Shown in pieces: positions 52,981 to 64,000 of a stretch of DNA of 64,000 nucleotides; the stretch's first letter is position 1, and every line of letters starts with the position of its first letter. The stretch comes from Struthidea cinerea (taxonomy: Eukaryota; Chordata; Aves; Passeriformes; Corcoracidae), in the NCBI GenBank assembly GCA_013397865.1, contig VZTI01004331.1, positions 275,093 to 339,092 on the forward strand, read 5' to 3'. The notes beneath the pieces are model-generated. The model saw only the letters and a list, made by a program, of their open reading frames with translations, ran no database searches and had not been told where the DNA came from. A program made the position numbers and the translations under genes.

Positions 52981-54957
52981 AACTTGCTGGATCAGAAGTG
53001 TCTGATGGCCTCCTCCAAGGCACCTCAAGAATAACAATAACCATCCCCCACCTCAGAACATTCTTTCAATAGGTTTAAATATTGGCATTTCCCCAAATAA
53101 CTCTCTTCCTCCTCTGCTGTAGGAGAGATGACGCACTTGCTTGTGAGGGAGGTGAGCTGATGCTCAGGCTCATTCTTGTCTTTCTTTAAGGTGATAAACA
53201 GAAGGTTTAAGTCTAGAGCAAACAGCCTGGAGCTTGGTATGAGCTCTCAGATTACTCATAATTGAAAGGCTTAAAACTTTTATGCACCAGCTGCTGCTTT
53301 AGCACTAAAACAATGAGCTTCTCCAGGCAATTACCCTGCTGGCTTTGGAGGCTTTCACCTGCACAGACAGTGAGGCCAGAGGAGTCCTCGGGTGATTTCC
53401 CGGATTCCTTTGTATGTGGTCAGGCTCGTTAATGTGGCAACTCTGCCCCGGCCCTGCCTTGTTTCCTAATCTGGTGGTGACTCTGGCGTGACAGGCACTG
53501 ATTTCAAGGAGAAGTGTCTGCATCTGATGTCTCATTAGGGTTTCAACAGTGTTATGCAAAAGTTTTCTTCTAGTCCCAACAAGAAGTTTGAACCCGTTTC
53601 TGTTAAGGTTTGCCTGTGCTTATTTTTTGTTAGGAAGTCAAATAAAGCAGCCTTGCTTGGGGTCCAGCTCTGCTCTGATGGGAGCAGGCATGGATGTGTT
53701 TGCATCCCAAATCAGATCTATCTGCTTATATTCAATGGTGATTCCAAGGGAGTCTGTCTGAGGGGGTTTCTTGCATGCTGAGGGACATGCCCTAGGTCAG
53801 AACAGTTGGGTAAGGCTCTGTGTCTGCTCAAACTGTCCTCAAGGCTGTTTTGAGTTGGTTTTTTTTACCTAGCTACGTGGCTGAATCACCTGGCTAAATC
53901 AGCTGAAGGTCAAGAAGTGAATGCTGGGTTGTTCCTTTCAGTGTCGCAGAGTTGCTCCCTGTGTTTGTCCGTACTGCTACAGTCCCAAAACCTCCTTTTT
54001 CTGCCCATCATGGGCCATGGGCTCAGCTGCAGTTTCCCTCTGCCCCAGAGCGCTGCTGCTGGTCCAGTCCCACCACTACCAACACGTCTGAGTCTGCTGG
54101 TGTTGGTGATATGTATTTGCAGTAAGGTTTTGGGTTAGAATCTGGAATAGTCAGAGCCTCCACACATCAACAAAAACATGCTTGAAATTGATATCTTTTC
54201 ACGTCTGCTTGTGCAAAATGATCCTTGGACTAACACTGCAGACTGCTGGTTTATTTATCTCTGGATTTCTGTGTTCTTGCTGTTATAGATTCCCTTCAAA
54301 CGAGCCATCCTTCCCTTGAACAGGAGGGCTTGGCTGCTCAGGCCCTATCAGCCCCTCTGGCAGCCTCTCCCAAAACAAGGGAATTAAGGAATGAGGTTTT
54401 AATCCCACGCCAGCACGGGGATGCCCCGTGCAGCAGAGCTGGAATGGCTGCTCTGTGTGCACTGCAGGCTCGGGGCTGACAGCTCGCTCAGCCTGCGGAT
54501 GCCTTTCCCTTGGAACCAAAATAAAAACAAATGTCAAAGTCTTCCCCAGCTGTTGTTGTGACTGAACGAGGTCCTACATCCCTGGATTTGTGTGTGCCAG
54601 GAGCTGGAAGAATCAAAGCTGATGGAGCCCCCAGCACTGCGTGCACCCAGATCTTGTCACTCCGAGATCTCCCGTGGTCTCCGCACTGGGTGTTTGAAGT
54701 AGGATAATAAGGATGTAGGAGGTGTTCCCAGCTGCTTTTCCCCCTGGAGGAAGGCAGGTTTTATGTAATGGTGCCACGTGAGTCCTTCCTGCAGCAACCC
54801 AGGGCTGACAGGTGATCCCAAAGCCTTGTACGAGGCTAAAAGGAAAGGGGAAGTGCTGACCAGCATTCCTGCTAAAGGAGTTTCCTTGCAGTCTGGTGGA
54901 TGCTGAGGAATCCAGGAGTAAATCGGAAGTAAGTTTGGAATCAAGGTGTAAATTTAA
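52981..54957. other. No gene seen
   Basis: About 2 kb of unique-looking DNA with no recognised repeat, coding family or RNA. Confidence 0.55.
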
Positions 54958-55125
54958 GTCATAGAATGGTTTGGGTTGGGAGGGACCTTAAAGATCATTT
55001 TGTTCCAACTCCCAGCCATGGGCAGGGACACCTTCCTCTATCCCAGGTTGTTCCAAGCCCCATCCAACCTGTCTCCTCCAGGGATGGGGACTCTACAGCC
55101 TCTCTTCTCAAGAAAATACTTGTTT
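54958..55125 (-). mobile_element. CR1 LINE 3' fragment
   Basis: Minus-strand copy from CATAGAATGGTTTGGGTTGG through GGGACCTTAAAGATCATTTT and GCCATGGGCAGGGACACCTT to CTCCAGGGATGGGGACTC. An internal part (normally CTTGGACACTT) is missing before the CTCCAGGGATGG block. Confidence 0.94.
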
Positions 55126-55386
55126 ATCCAAGACCAGTCTCAAACACCAGACTGTACAACTTGGATTACGAAGCCACTTCTAACTAATCTCCCTTTCCTT
55201 GGAGCTGGGGAGGGTTGGAAGTCGCCCTTTCCGCGTTCAGAGCGTTGTGGTGTCGTGAGATAATGTCTGCTGGAGGGAGTGCGGTTGTATTAAATTTCTA
55301 CTCTGACAAACTCCTTATTTCTGTACAGTCGAGCCTTTATCCTTTGGCTGGAGCATTTCCCGATGAAAGATGGTACGTGACAGAAG

Positions 55387-55652
55387 TGACAGGACAAGGG
55401 ACAATGGATTCAAGCTGAGGTTTAGATGAGATAAGAGGGAAAAAACTCCTTCCCTGTGAGGGTGTGGAGGCCCTGGCACAGGGTGCCCAGAGAAGCTGTG
55501 GCTGCCCCTGCATCCCTGGAAGTGTCCAAGGCCAGGCTGGACGGGGCTTGGAGCAATGTGGGCTAGTGGAAGGTGTCCCTGCCCATGGCAGGGGTTGGAA
55601 TGAGATGGGTTTTCAGGTCCCTTCCAACCCAAACCAGTCTGGGATTCTATGA
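55387..55652 (+). mobile_element. CR1 LINE 3' fragment
   Basis: Sense copy from GTGACAGGACAAGGGACAAT through TGAGGGTGTGGAGGCCCTGG, GCCCAGAGAAGCTGTGGCTG and GCCCATGGCAGGGGTTGGAA to CCAACCCAAACCAGTCTGGG and the tail ATTCTATGA. Confidence 0.96.
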
Positions 55653-57289
55653 CAGAAGGGCAAAACTGCTCCACAGCGTGGCATGGTTGAGGTGAGATGG
55701 GAATGCAATCCCCTAAACTTGTTCACCCTGACCTTGGAGCGGGCAAAGCAGTTGTGTGAGTGCACTCAAGGATATGGAGTTACAGGGAAAAAGGATGTTT
55801 TGGTGGACGCACAGCCCCGTTTCTGTTGCTTCAGGGAAACAGGCTGCATCCAGGTTGTGTAAGAGCTGAGAGATGAGCCCCAGACAGAGCCAAGTGTAAA
55901 TCCAGGGACAGGCTGAGCCGAGGGTTGAACCTCCCCCAATACTGGTGTTGTTCCTCAACTTGTTTTTGGTTGGCAAGGCCCAGGGATCACCCTAACTGGA
56001 TGAGACACATTCCCTGGCTTGTTACCTCAGCTTCAGAGCGTGTCCTTTTCACCTTTCTGCTGGTCTTGCTGTTACCTTTAAACCTACAAGAACTGTTTTT
56101 AAAGGGATTTGCTGTGCCCGGCAGTTGTTGTAGGGATGATGTGGCAGAGCAAGTGGAAGTTGTTTGACACATTTGGGACAGAGCTGAGTCCACTAACAAG
56201 CACTTGGCTTGACAGTGACTGGGAGAAAGGCTGTTCAACCTGCCTTGTGCTAAAAGTACAGCTGTCTTGAGCACAGCAGGACTGTGGAATTGCTAATGAG
56301 GATTCTACCCAGGCTGGGGATCCAAAAAATCTAATTTCTGAAACCAATCCTATTGTAAACAAGTTTGGTTGGGTTTTTTTTTGTCTTGGTAAATAGACAC
56401 CAAGGGCCGCGGAATTGCAAATGTGAAACTGAACTGTGAGGGGTAAGTTTTAGGGGTAGACTCCTGTTCTGTCTGTTCCTGTTCAGGCTTCATTACCTTT
56501 CCCTGCAAGCCATAAATTGAATAAAGCAGTGTAATAGATCCATTTCTGCCTCATTTTTAGATGTTCTTATATGCTTTTATTGTACCCTGAACAAGGTATG
56601 AAAAACTTTGCGTGGATGGAAAGCTGGCGAGGGCTAGAAAAACAAGACAAAGGCATATAAAACTGACCTTCTCAAGAGTGTGGGCTGACAAAAGGGGAAG
56701 GAAAGGCTGCTGGGGTCAGATCTGAAGTTAACTTTTCCATAATGTGTATTTCCAGTTGCTTACACTTCTAACAAACCTCGAAACACTTGACAAAAGTCTT
56801 TTGTTTTCAGCTCAAAAGTGAGGGTGAATAAACTGAAGAGGTGGTGTGTAAGTCTTGGTCCTGAGGAGATTTTTGGGCTTTAGAGCTCTGCTCTGCCCCT
56901 GATTAGAAGCAGGAACCCTTGGCTTCCACCAGCAAATGGTGAAGTCCTCAAATGCTCCAACCCAGCCCCTGCAGCTGCATTAGCAGAGGCTCATTTGAAG
57001 CATGGAATGAGCTGAGTGTTACCAGATTCTGTCTGAAGCTCCTGTGAAGGAAGAAGATGAGATCAGAGTTTTGACTTCTCCCACAGCCTCAAGTGCTAAA
57101 CTGCCTTAAACTTGTGCCTGTGTCGTCGATGTGAGCTTAGAACTGGAGGTGCATCCTCCATCTGCAGGTTCTGGACATCAGAGTTAACTGGGTGTTTGTA
57201 TTTATAACCTTTTCACCCCCGGCTGGCGCACAGCTGATTTAAGTTTTACTACTGCGTAGAACCCCTCGCTAGGGCTGGAAATGGTGGAA
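55653..57289. other. No gene seen
   Basis: No repeat recognised. AT-rich segment 56510-56680 has forkhead- and TATA-like words and may be conserved non-coding DNA. A GTAAGT at 56443 lacks a convincing exon. Confidence 0.45.
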
Positions 57290-57765
57290 TTGAGGAATGG
57301 TTTGGGTGGGACAGGACCTTAAAGATCATCCCATTCCACCCCCTGCCATGGGCATGGACACTTTCCATGGAACAGGTTGCTCCAAGCCCCGTCCAACCCG
57401 GCCTTGGGCACTTCCAGGGATGGGAACACTTCCAGGTTGCTTCTCCGGGCAACCTGTGCCAGGGCTTCACCACCCTCACAGGGAAGGGTTTCTTCCCAAT
57501 ATCCCATCTAACCCTGCCCTCTGGCAGTGGGAATCCATTCCCCCTTCTCCTGTCACTCCAGGCCCTTGTAAATAGTCTTTCTCCATCTTTCTTGGAGCCC
57601 CTTCAGGTACTGGAAGGCCACAATTAGGTCACCCCAAAGCCTCCTCTTCTCCAGGCTGGACAATCCCAATTCTCTCAGCGTTCCCTCACTGCAGAGGTGA
57701 TCCAGCCCTCAAATCAACTTGGTGGCCTCTTTTGGACCCACTCCAAGAGGAAATCTCTGGAGCAG
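57290..57765 (-). mobile_element. CR1 LINE 3' fragment, about 475 bases
   Basis: Minus-strand copy from GAGGAATGGTTTGGGTGGGA through CCCTGCCATGGGCATGGACA, CAATATCCCATCTAACCCTG and CTCCTCTTCTCCAGGCTGGA to GGTGGCCTCTTTTGGACCCA. It keeps more 5' sequence than most copies. An ACTTCCAGG block is duplicated around 57410-57437. Confidence 0.96.
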
Positions 57766-58330
57766 TTTATTCCTGTGGTGGTAGAACCATGTGCTGTTGA
57801 CTGTACCCTGCTTTTCCACCCCTGTCCCAAAGCATAAAGGAAAACGGGATAATCCTCAGATCCAAGGTTAGACAAGGGTTGTGCAAGGCTTCACAAATGC
57901 CACCGTTTTGGATGCCTTTCCCTCAAGCACAAGGCCCGACACCCAACTCGGTGCCAGATGGTTGAAGGCCACCAAAGCAGTGCTGGGAAGCCCAGAAGAA
58001 TGGAACTAATGCTGTATGTTTTATGGAGCAATAATGAAACGCCGACTGGCGCTCTTTCACTCCCCAAATCAGAAAAACTTGCTCATTCCTGCCTGCTACT
58101 GGGAAAGTGCTTCTCTGTGCCTCTGGTGTCGGGGCTGCCCAGCAGCAGGTTTGTGTTTGCAGGGCTGCTGGGCAGATCCTGCTCCCTAAAACAGCCTCCG
58201 GCAGCAAAGCTCCAGCCTCTGGCAGCAAAGGGCTTCTCCAGAGCAGAACGCGACACACAAAATAGACTGGCAAACAGCTCGTGACTGTCCGAGAAAGAGT
58301 GAAATGAAATGAGGATCCACGCATCCTGTA
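57766..58330. other. No gene seen
   Basis: Nothing recognised between two CR1 copies. Confidence 0.55.
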
Positions 58331-58446
58331 GAACGTTGGATGGGGCTTGAGAAACCTGGTTTGGTGGAAGGTGTCCCTGGTGATAGCAGGGGGTTAGAAA
58401 CAGATGATCTTCAAGGTCCCTTCCAATCCGATCCACTCCACGATGC
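58331..58446 (+). mobile_element. CR1 LINE 3' fragment, short
   Basis: Sense copy: GTTGGATGGGGCTTGAGAAA, GGTGGAAGGTGTCCCTGG, GATGATCTTCAAGGTCCCTT and a degenerate tail CCACTCCACGATGC. Confidence 0.92.
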
Positions 58447-60051
58447 TGTCTTGGAGCCACTAGAGGATTTCTTGCCACCTTTGTCTTGATGTTGTCCCTT
58501 ATGACAACTCCTTGTCTTCCCAACTTGCTGCTCTGGCCCTCCTGGCTTCACGCTTGGATTTTGAACCTCCTTCAGCCACCAGTTTTCCTGGCGTACCCCC
58601 TGCTGTTGCACATTCCCTTGACTTTTTCACTGCTTCCTGTTCATTACCTCCTGCTTGCCCCATACCTGCTTCCAATTTTCCTCAGCAAAGCCAAAACCCT
58701 CGAGTCTTAAATCCTGAACTCTAAGGGCTGTTGAGCATATGCAATTTAGTTGCTTTTTCTCCTCCTCTCAAAAGGCTTGTAATTTGCCCGGGTTTTTGGC
58801 GATGACAAAAATGAAATTTGACACAAAAAGCTTGTGCCTCGCTCATTAAAGCCCATGTTCTAAATCATGGGTCCAAGGCTTTAAGGAGCAAAAAAGAAAA
58901 AGCCACCAGAAATTGAACAAAACAATGTGTTTATTCCCATGCTGCTTTCTGAGAAGCAGTTGGACTCACATGTTCCAAGAGAACTGTGCCCCGGGCAGAC
59001 CCAGCCTAGCATGCGAACTCCTACCCTGAACAGCCAGGGCTTGATGAATTTATAACCAACTGAAAGCAGAACCGGGGAGAGTCAGGCAGCCTTGATAACC
59101 CTGCCTGGAGATGCACCCTTGGAAGGAAGGTTATCTCTTTAACAAATAGTCTTAAAAAATAATTCAAGTCCTGCTGAGCTCCCATGAGGATGTGGAGGGT
59201 TGAATTCAGGCTTGCCACGCTCCAGACCCCCCCCAGACCCTACAAAATCACATTTAACCATCCCAGTTGTTCTCGACTCCACCACAACAGCACAAAGCAG
59301 GAGTGGAAGCGATTCTGTGCCGTTTCTGTCACGGGTGTGTTTCAGGGGTCGTGGGCCATGTGGCCCTGCCTCAGCTCCACAGTCAGACCCCGAGAGAACA
59401 CTGTCTGCTGGAGAACTCCCGGTGCCACGCCAGCAGCCCCCTTTCGGTTTCCAAGGGGCTGCCCTCAGCCAGCTCTGTAATGAGGACAATGAGGAATAGA
59501 TATCTCTATAAAGCAGCGTGCCTCTTACTAGTTGATTTATTTTTAAGAGGGGGTGGGATTCAACAACTTTTTCAAGACTTCATCTCCTACTGTCTGTATG
59601 GTAAGGAATAAGCCTGGCGCTGATCCGGTGATTCTTTTAGTGGAAGGCTGGAGCTGGCTGAGTTCAGTGCCTCCAATGAGGTTTTATCGATGCTGCACCA
59701 GTGGCTGGGCTCTCCAGACTTGCTCCTTGGCCCCTCTGTCACCAGCAGACTCAGAGTGTCCCTCCGACCCACTCCAGTGAGTGCCTTGCCATGGAGATGT
59801 TTCCTGTGAGAGGTCAGTGGTGATTTTCCAGTCTGGCAGGGGTGTGTGGGCTCCGGGACAGTCAGCACGAGTGCTTGTGTGTGAATTAGCCTGCTGTGTT
59901 CTCCCAGTTTTGGGGCTTTGGAGTAGAAAAAGGGAATGCAGAGTGTTACGGGATTTTTTTTCCTGCCTGGCTGCTCAGGTTATGGTCTGAGGCTTGAGGC
60001 TTCCCTAGTGGGTTTTGATAGGAGGGGAAGTGTTCCACAAGGTGTTAGCAG
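58447..60051. other. No gene seen; possible minus-strand polyadenylation site
   Basis: At 58928-58933 TTTATT gives AATAAA on the minus strand. A TATAAA-like word (TTTATA at 59049-59054) lies about 120 bases upstream in that direction, so this may be an unrecognised LTR or a transcript end. No target-site duplication could be settled. Confidence 0.35.
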
Positions 60052-60340
60052 CCTCCAAGGGGCTCCAAGAGAGCTGGAGAGGGACTTTTGCTAGGTCACG
60101 GAGGGACAGGACAAGGGGGAATGGCCTTAACTGAAGGAGAGTAGGCTTAGATTGGATATTTTAGATATTAGGGGAAATTCTTTGCTGTGAGGCCCTGGCA
60201 CAGGCTGCCCTCAGAGGCTGGAATCCATCCCCATCCCTGGAGGTGTTCAAGACCAGGCTGGACAGGGTAACCTGGGCTGCTGAGAGGTGTCCCTGCCCAA
60301 AAAGGTCCCTTCCAACCCAACCCAATCTGTGATTCTGTTT
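60052..60340 (+). mobile_element. CR1 LINE 3' fragment, diverged
   Basis: Sense copy from AGCCTCCAAGGGGCTCCAAG through GAGAGCTGGAGAGGGACTTT, GGCCCTGGCACAGGCTGCCC and CATCCCTGGAGGTGTTCAAG to CCTTCCAACCCAACCCAATC and TGTGATTCTG. The GATATT word is duplicated near 60157-60172. The GCTTGG part of the 3' half is shortened. Confidence 0.94.
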
Positions 60341-60691
60341 TTTTCATGGGTTTGGCCGTGATTGGTGCAAGGGCTGTAGAACTTCTGTAGTTTCTGCAGT
60401 CCAAAAGCCCCACAGGCACTGGAGGGTCCTTGCCATCCTTCATCCTGGGTGGGAAAGAAGGAAGAAATAAGAATTGTGATGCTCAGCCACGGGTTCCTCT
60501 TCTTCCCTTGCTGCCTTTTGAATGCCACATCTCTAATATTGGAATATGAGGAACCCCTGCCCAGGTTCTCTTCTCTGCCAGGGTTTCTGCCCTCCTGCTT
60601 CCTCCCGGGGCGGTGCTGCCCTGTGAATAATCCTTTCTAAACAGCACCTCTGGACAACTTTTCCTGGATTTTGCTGGCTGATCATGGGCTT
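60341..60691. other. No gene seen
   Basis: A 350-base spacer between two CR1 copies whose 3' ends face each other; nothing recognised. Confidence 0.6.
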
Positions 60692-60757
60692 ACAGAATAT
60701 TCTGAGCTGGAAGGGACCCACAAGGATCATCCAGTCCCACTCCTGGCCCTGCACAGG
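60692..60757 (-). mobile_element. CR1 LINE 3' fragment, short (group iv)
   Basis: Minus-strand copy: ACAGAATATTCTGAGCTGGA, AGGGACCCACAAGGATCATC and CACTCCTGGCCCTGCACAGG. Much better preserved than its relative at 36424. Confidence 0.93.
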
Positions 60758-63700
60758 CCACCATTAATTATTTTGCCTTCCTCTGCTGTCCAAATTCCTC
60801 ATTCTCTGAGCCTTAAAATCAGTTGAGTGTTTAATATTCAGCCTGGGATGAACGTGGGTGCCAAGTTTGAGATGAACCCAGCTGACCACCAGCTTCCTCC
60901 CCCTCTCTCCACCCCACCAGTGGTCACTTCAAGCTATGCTGGTTGCTGGAAACTTTAAATTGCTCTTGGCATTTTGGGTGGGCTGAATTATCTTCCTGAA
61001 AAGTCCTCGAAGGGTCTTGCCTGTAATAATGCTCCTCGGTGCCTGGCGTGGGCGAGCAGCTCTGAACTCCCAGCAGAGCTCCATGGTAACCAGAAATGGC
61101 ATTAATAAGAAAAATAGCCAGCTCTGCTCAGTCACTCTTGTAAAACAGCCCTGCAGCTGGAGGAGCACGTGCCTGGCTCAGGTGTGACACAGGTTCAGGC
61201 TGGAGCAGCCACTTCCATCACTTTGGTCTTCCCTAAATCCCCAAATTTTGGTCTTCCCTCATTCCCTGCTGAATGAGATTTGCTCTGCGGGGCTTCCAGA
61301 GGGAGTTTGGAAAGGCACTGAGGAAGAGAACACATCCACGTCATGGCTGCTCCAGGTGTATCCCTCACGCCTTTGGGATGGGAGTTTCTAAAAGAAATGC
61401 ACTTTTTGATTTGGATTTCATCATGACCATCTCTCCAGGGGCTGCTGTTAGTGTGGGATGGAGCAGCCAGCGGGACAAAAGATAAGAAAACGGTATTTCC
61501 TCACAGCCACAATATTTCCATTTCTCATTAGAGACTGGTGATAGCTGGCAAGGGTTGGTCAGATTTATTTTTAATTTATTTTTTTTTTAAATCTCCTCCG
61601 ACTTTCAAAGGCTGACAGGACATCCTGTACTCTTGAAGCGGATTGGTTTTCCAAGTTTGGTTTTTTTTTGCTGCTACCACTAAAAACCTAGAAAGGCTCC
61701 AACTTCTGTGCTGGAAGAGTTGAGTACTTCCCGTACAGAGACCACATGAAGGGGAGGAGACCAGTTGTTGTCTATTGAAAATGCTCTCCAGTGCCTAGAA
61801 ACTGGCCGGGACTTCAGCTGATTAGACAGAGCAAGAATTACCTTTAAATCACAGATTTCAGAGAAATTTGGAGCACTGAATTTCTGTCAACAACAACAGA
61901 CTTCAGTTGCTGATATTTATTTAACCATTTTGTTCATGCAGAGCAGAGAAACGGTGAACCCGGATGGGGGTAACTGTGAAGCAATAAATACTTGTTGCTG
62001 ACACTTTAAGGTACTTTTTGGTTTGTTTCTGGTAATGAAGATCTCCTAGGCTCACTGAAGAGCTCTGACAAGCCACAGCAGTGCTCCCCACCATATCTTA
62101 TTGAAATATGTGTGACTCCCATCTTGATGATGAGGGGATGAAAACAGCCCAGAGAAGGAACCTCTGCTGGAAAAGCCTTCGGAAGCGAGACCCTTCCTTT
62201 GTGAAATCCTTAAATTATTTTCCCCGCTGAATTATCTTTGATTTTTTTTTTTTAACTGGCTTTTTTTTCCCATGAGTACTTTATGATGACACTTAAATAA
62301 CACTTTATACCTCGAAAGCACTAAGTGTGCATTAAATCCTGCCGTAACTATTAGGAAATAAGACTTCTGGCTACTGGCAGCAAAATGAATGTGATGCTTT
62401 TTGGCATTTGAGTCATTTCTTAACCTAAAATAGTACAAAACGGGGGTCTGGCAGGGAGTTGTGCAGCCCAAGTGTGACACAGACACGGAGGAAGGAGACC
62501 AATCCAGGCAGGCACAGGAAGGTTGGGACGATGAGCACTAATTCCCCCAGGCAGGTTTCTATTAACACCACTGTTCCTTGAGTAATTTCCAGCTGGAGCT
62601 TCTGCCTCACTCATCTCCGTGGGTATATTAAACAGTACGTGGTGTACCAGAGGCTGAGAGATGACTCGTAGGGAAGGGACGTGTGGATCATTCCCCCAGC
62701 AGGTCAGAGTTTGTAGCCGGAATTAGCAAAACACAAAGATAGATACAAGTTCTGTCAGGGTGGTATCAGTCTCGCTCAAGTCGGTTCTAAACAAGCAAAA
62801 AGGGTGTTATTTATTTATTTTTAAGCAAACCTGCTTTGGTAGAGGGGGGAAAAGAGATTTCCCTAAATTCCATCCTCAGCACTGAGTGTTTGTGGGTGAC
62901 AGCTCCTTTCTCCTGAGGGAAGGAAAGTCTGAGTATGAATTCTGTGGTTGCACATCTTGTGTTTGTTTTGTCTTCATTGCCAGGACTTTGCCCCCTTTCC
63001 TCAGGTGATACTGGTGTCTTGTTAGCTTGGTTAATCCCTTTCCCTCTTTGGAAACACTGGATTTTTCAGCTGCTCTAGCAAGCTGAGAACCAGGTCCACC
63101 ATTAATTCCTTGCGTGGATGCTCTACCCCTCTCAAGTGCTCCTCATTCCCACGGCTGATTTTCGTGGAGGCTCTTCAGCCCTGCGGGTCCCTCTGCTTTT
63201 ATCCTCCAGTTGCTATTAGCTGGAAGTAGGATTTCAGCTCTTTTCATGCTGACAGACACATCAGTAAGTCGTCACTTCCCTGCAGAGCTGAAAATCTGCC
63301 TCTGAAGTGTGGAGCTGACTTTCAACCTGAGCTTGGCGTGGTTTAATCTTAACCTGGAGCACTCGGCATCACCAAATGCCCCCCAACCCTCCTGTTCAGC
63401 TCTTCCAGGGTGCCCTGTGGGCCATGAATTTCCCATGTTTTGCTCCCTCAGAGATCCTTTTTCCCTCTACAGTTTCCAGCTTGTAGGGGGTGGATTGTTT
63501 ATTTAGCTAGATTTTTTTTTTTTTTAGTATACAGGCATCTCTTTATGGTGTCTTTCTCTGGCTATACAACACCTCACCTGAGAGGCTGGTTAATGATGAT
63601 GTCCCTGAGGTAATCCAGCTGCTTTAGGAGCTGGGATAGTGTTTGTCAGGAATACCTGGCCCTGAAAACAGAGCAGTTGGAAACCACTGGAAAACCCAAT

Positions 63701-63814
63701 TCCTTAGAAATAGGAGTAGCTTTGCTTTCACCTGAAAAAGGCAACAGGTGAGAGCTCTGCAAATCCAACAGCGTGTGCATGGAGCAGCAAGAAACTAAAT
63801 ACCTCAATTTTATC
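60758..63814. other. No gene seen; repeat-poor
   Basis: Three kb without a recognised transposon. Block 62270-62420 is AT-rich and unique and may be conserved non-coding DNA. T-rich runs occur at 61575-61590, 62240-62253 and 63511-63525. Open frames are short. Confidence 0.45.
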
Positions 63815-64000
63815 ACAGAATCATGGAATAGTTTGGGTTGGGAGGGACCTTAAAGCCCATCCAGTCCCACCCCCCTGCCATGGGCAGGGACACCTTCCAC
63901 TATCCCAGGCTGCTCCAAGTCCCGTCCAACCTGGCCTTGGACACTTCCAGGGATCCAGGGGCAGCCACAGCTTCTCTGGGAAATCCATTCCAGGGCCTCA
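63815..64000 (-). mobile_element. CR1 LINE 3' fragment, continues past the window
   Basis: Minus-strand copy from CACAGAATCATGGAATAGTT through CCTGCCATGGGCAGGGACAC and CTTGGACACTTCCAGGGATC to the window end. The GGGCACCCTGTGCC block is replaced by GGGAAATCCATTCC near 63980. Confidence 0.96.

Noticed and set aside
63150..63262. Possible exon ending at GTAAGT near 63263
   Set aside because: No consistent open frame with a good acceptor and no recognised peptide.

Overview
This window looks like vertebrate nuclear DNA, almost certainly from a bird and plausibly a songbird. The main evidence is about 34 recognisable CR1 LINE fragments. They are 5'-truncated and end in the CR1 3' tail (ATTCTRTG-like octamers, no poly-A). 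There is no sign of L1, Alu or B1. Five solo retroviral LTRs with target-site duplications add to this: two with 6-bp duplications (ERVK-like), two with 4-bp (ERV1-like) and one with 5-bp (ERVL-like, less certain). The songbird placement is an inference and was not tested by a search.

I find no intact protein-coding gene, rRNA, tRNA, CRISPR array or operon. The longest open stretches are either translations of CR1/LTR sequence or GC-rich DNA without recognisable domains. The window is best read as intergenic or deep intronic DNA. A few weak hints of transcribed or regulatory sequence are listed with low confidence: a Kozak-like ATG followed 58 bases later by a strong splice donor (41841-41898), two isolated acceptor/donor pairs (11849-11988 and 38447-38552), and CpG-dense patches near 18.05 kb, 37.55 kb and 47.05 kb.

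Layout. 1-9 kb: CR1 copies in both orientations, including two tail-to-tail pairs (2.05 kb and 6.44 kb). 9.36-9.74 kb: solo LTR of family A. 10-11.1 kb: two minus-strand CR1s. 11.1-15.3 kb: no CR1, but a polypurine 22-bp minisatellite at 14.44 kb. 15.3-21 kb: CR1-rich with a CpG patch. 21-23.6 kb: no CR1, with AT-rich stretches that look like conserved non-coding DNA. 23.6-28.8 kb: CR1-rich, containing a family B solo LTR inserted into a CR1 at 26.36-26.80 kb. 29.37-29.75 kb: second family A LTR. 31.6-36.5 kb: an old CR1 ORF2 relic, more CR1 and a 56-base poly-A run. 36.5-50.5 kb: a 14-kb stretch without recognisable CR1, interrupted only by a probable ERVL-like LTR (39.80-40.48 kb) and the second family B LTR (49.87-50.29 kb). 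50.5-60.8 kb: CR1-rich again. 60.8-63.8 kb: repeat-poor, then a CR1 running off the right edge.

CR1 copies fall into at least four 3'-end groups: (i) tails reading GATCTTTAAGGTCCCTTCC, (ii) antisense heads reading GGTTGGAAAAGACCTCC with a GCCCAGAGCACTGAGTGCCA block, (iii) copies carrying GTTGGACTCGATGATCT and the CAGGGAGTTGT block, and (iv) short copies reading GGAAGGGACCCACAAGGATC. The parts worth a closer look are the repeat history (nesting, tail-to-tail pairs, a shared truncation point) and the CR1-free domain; no gene system is assembled here.
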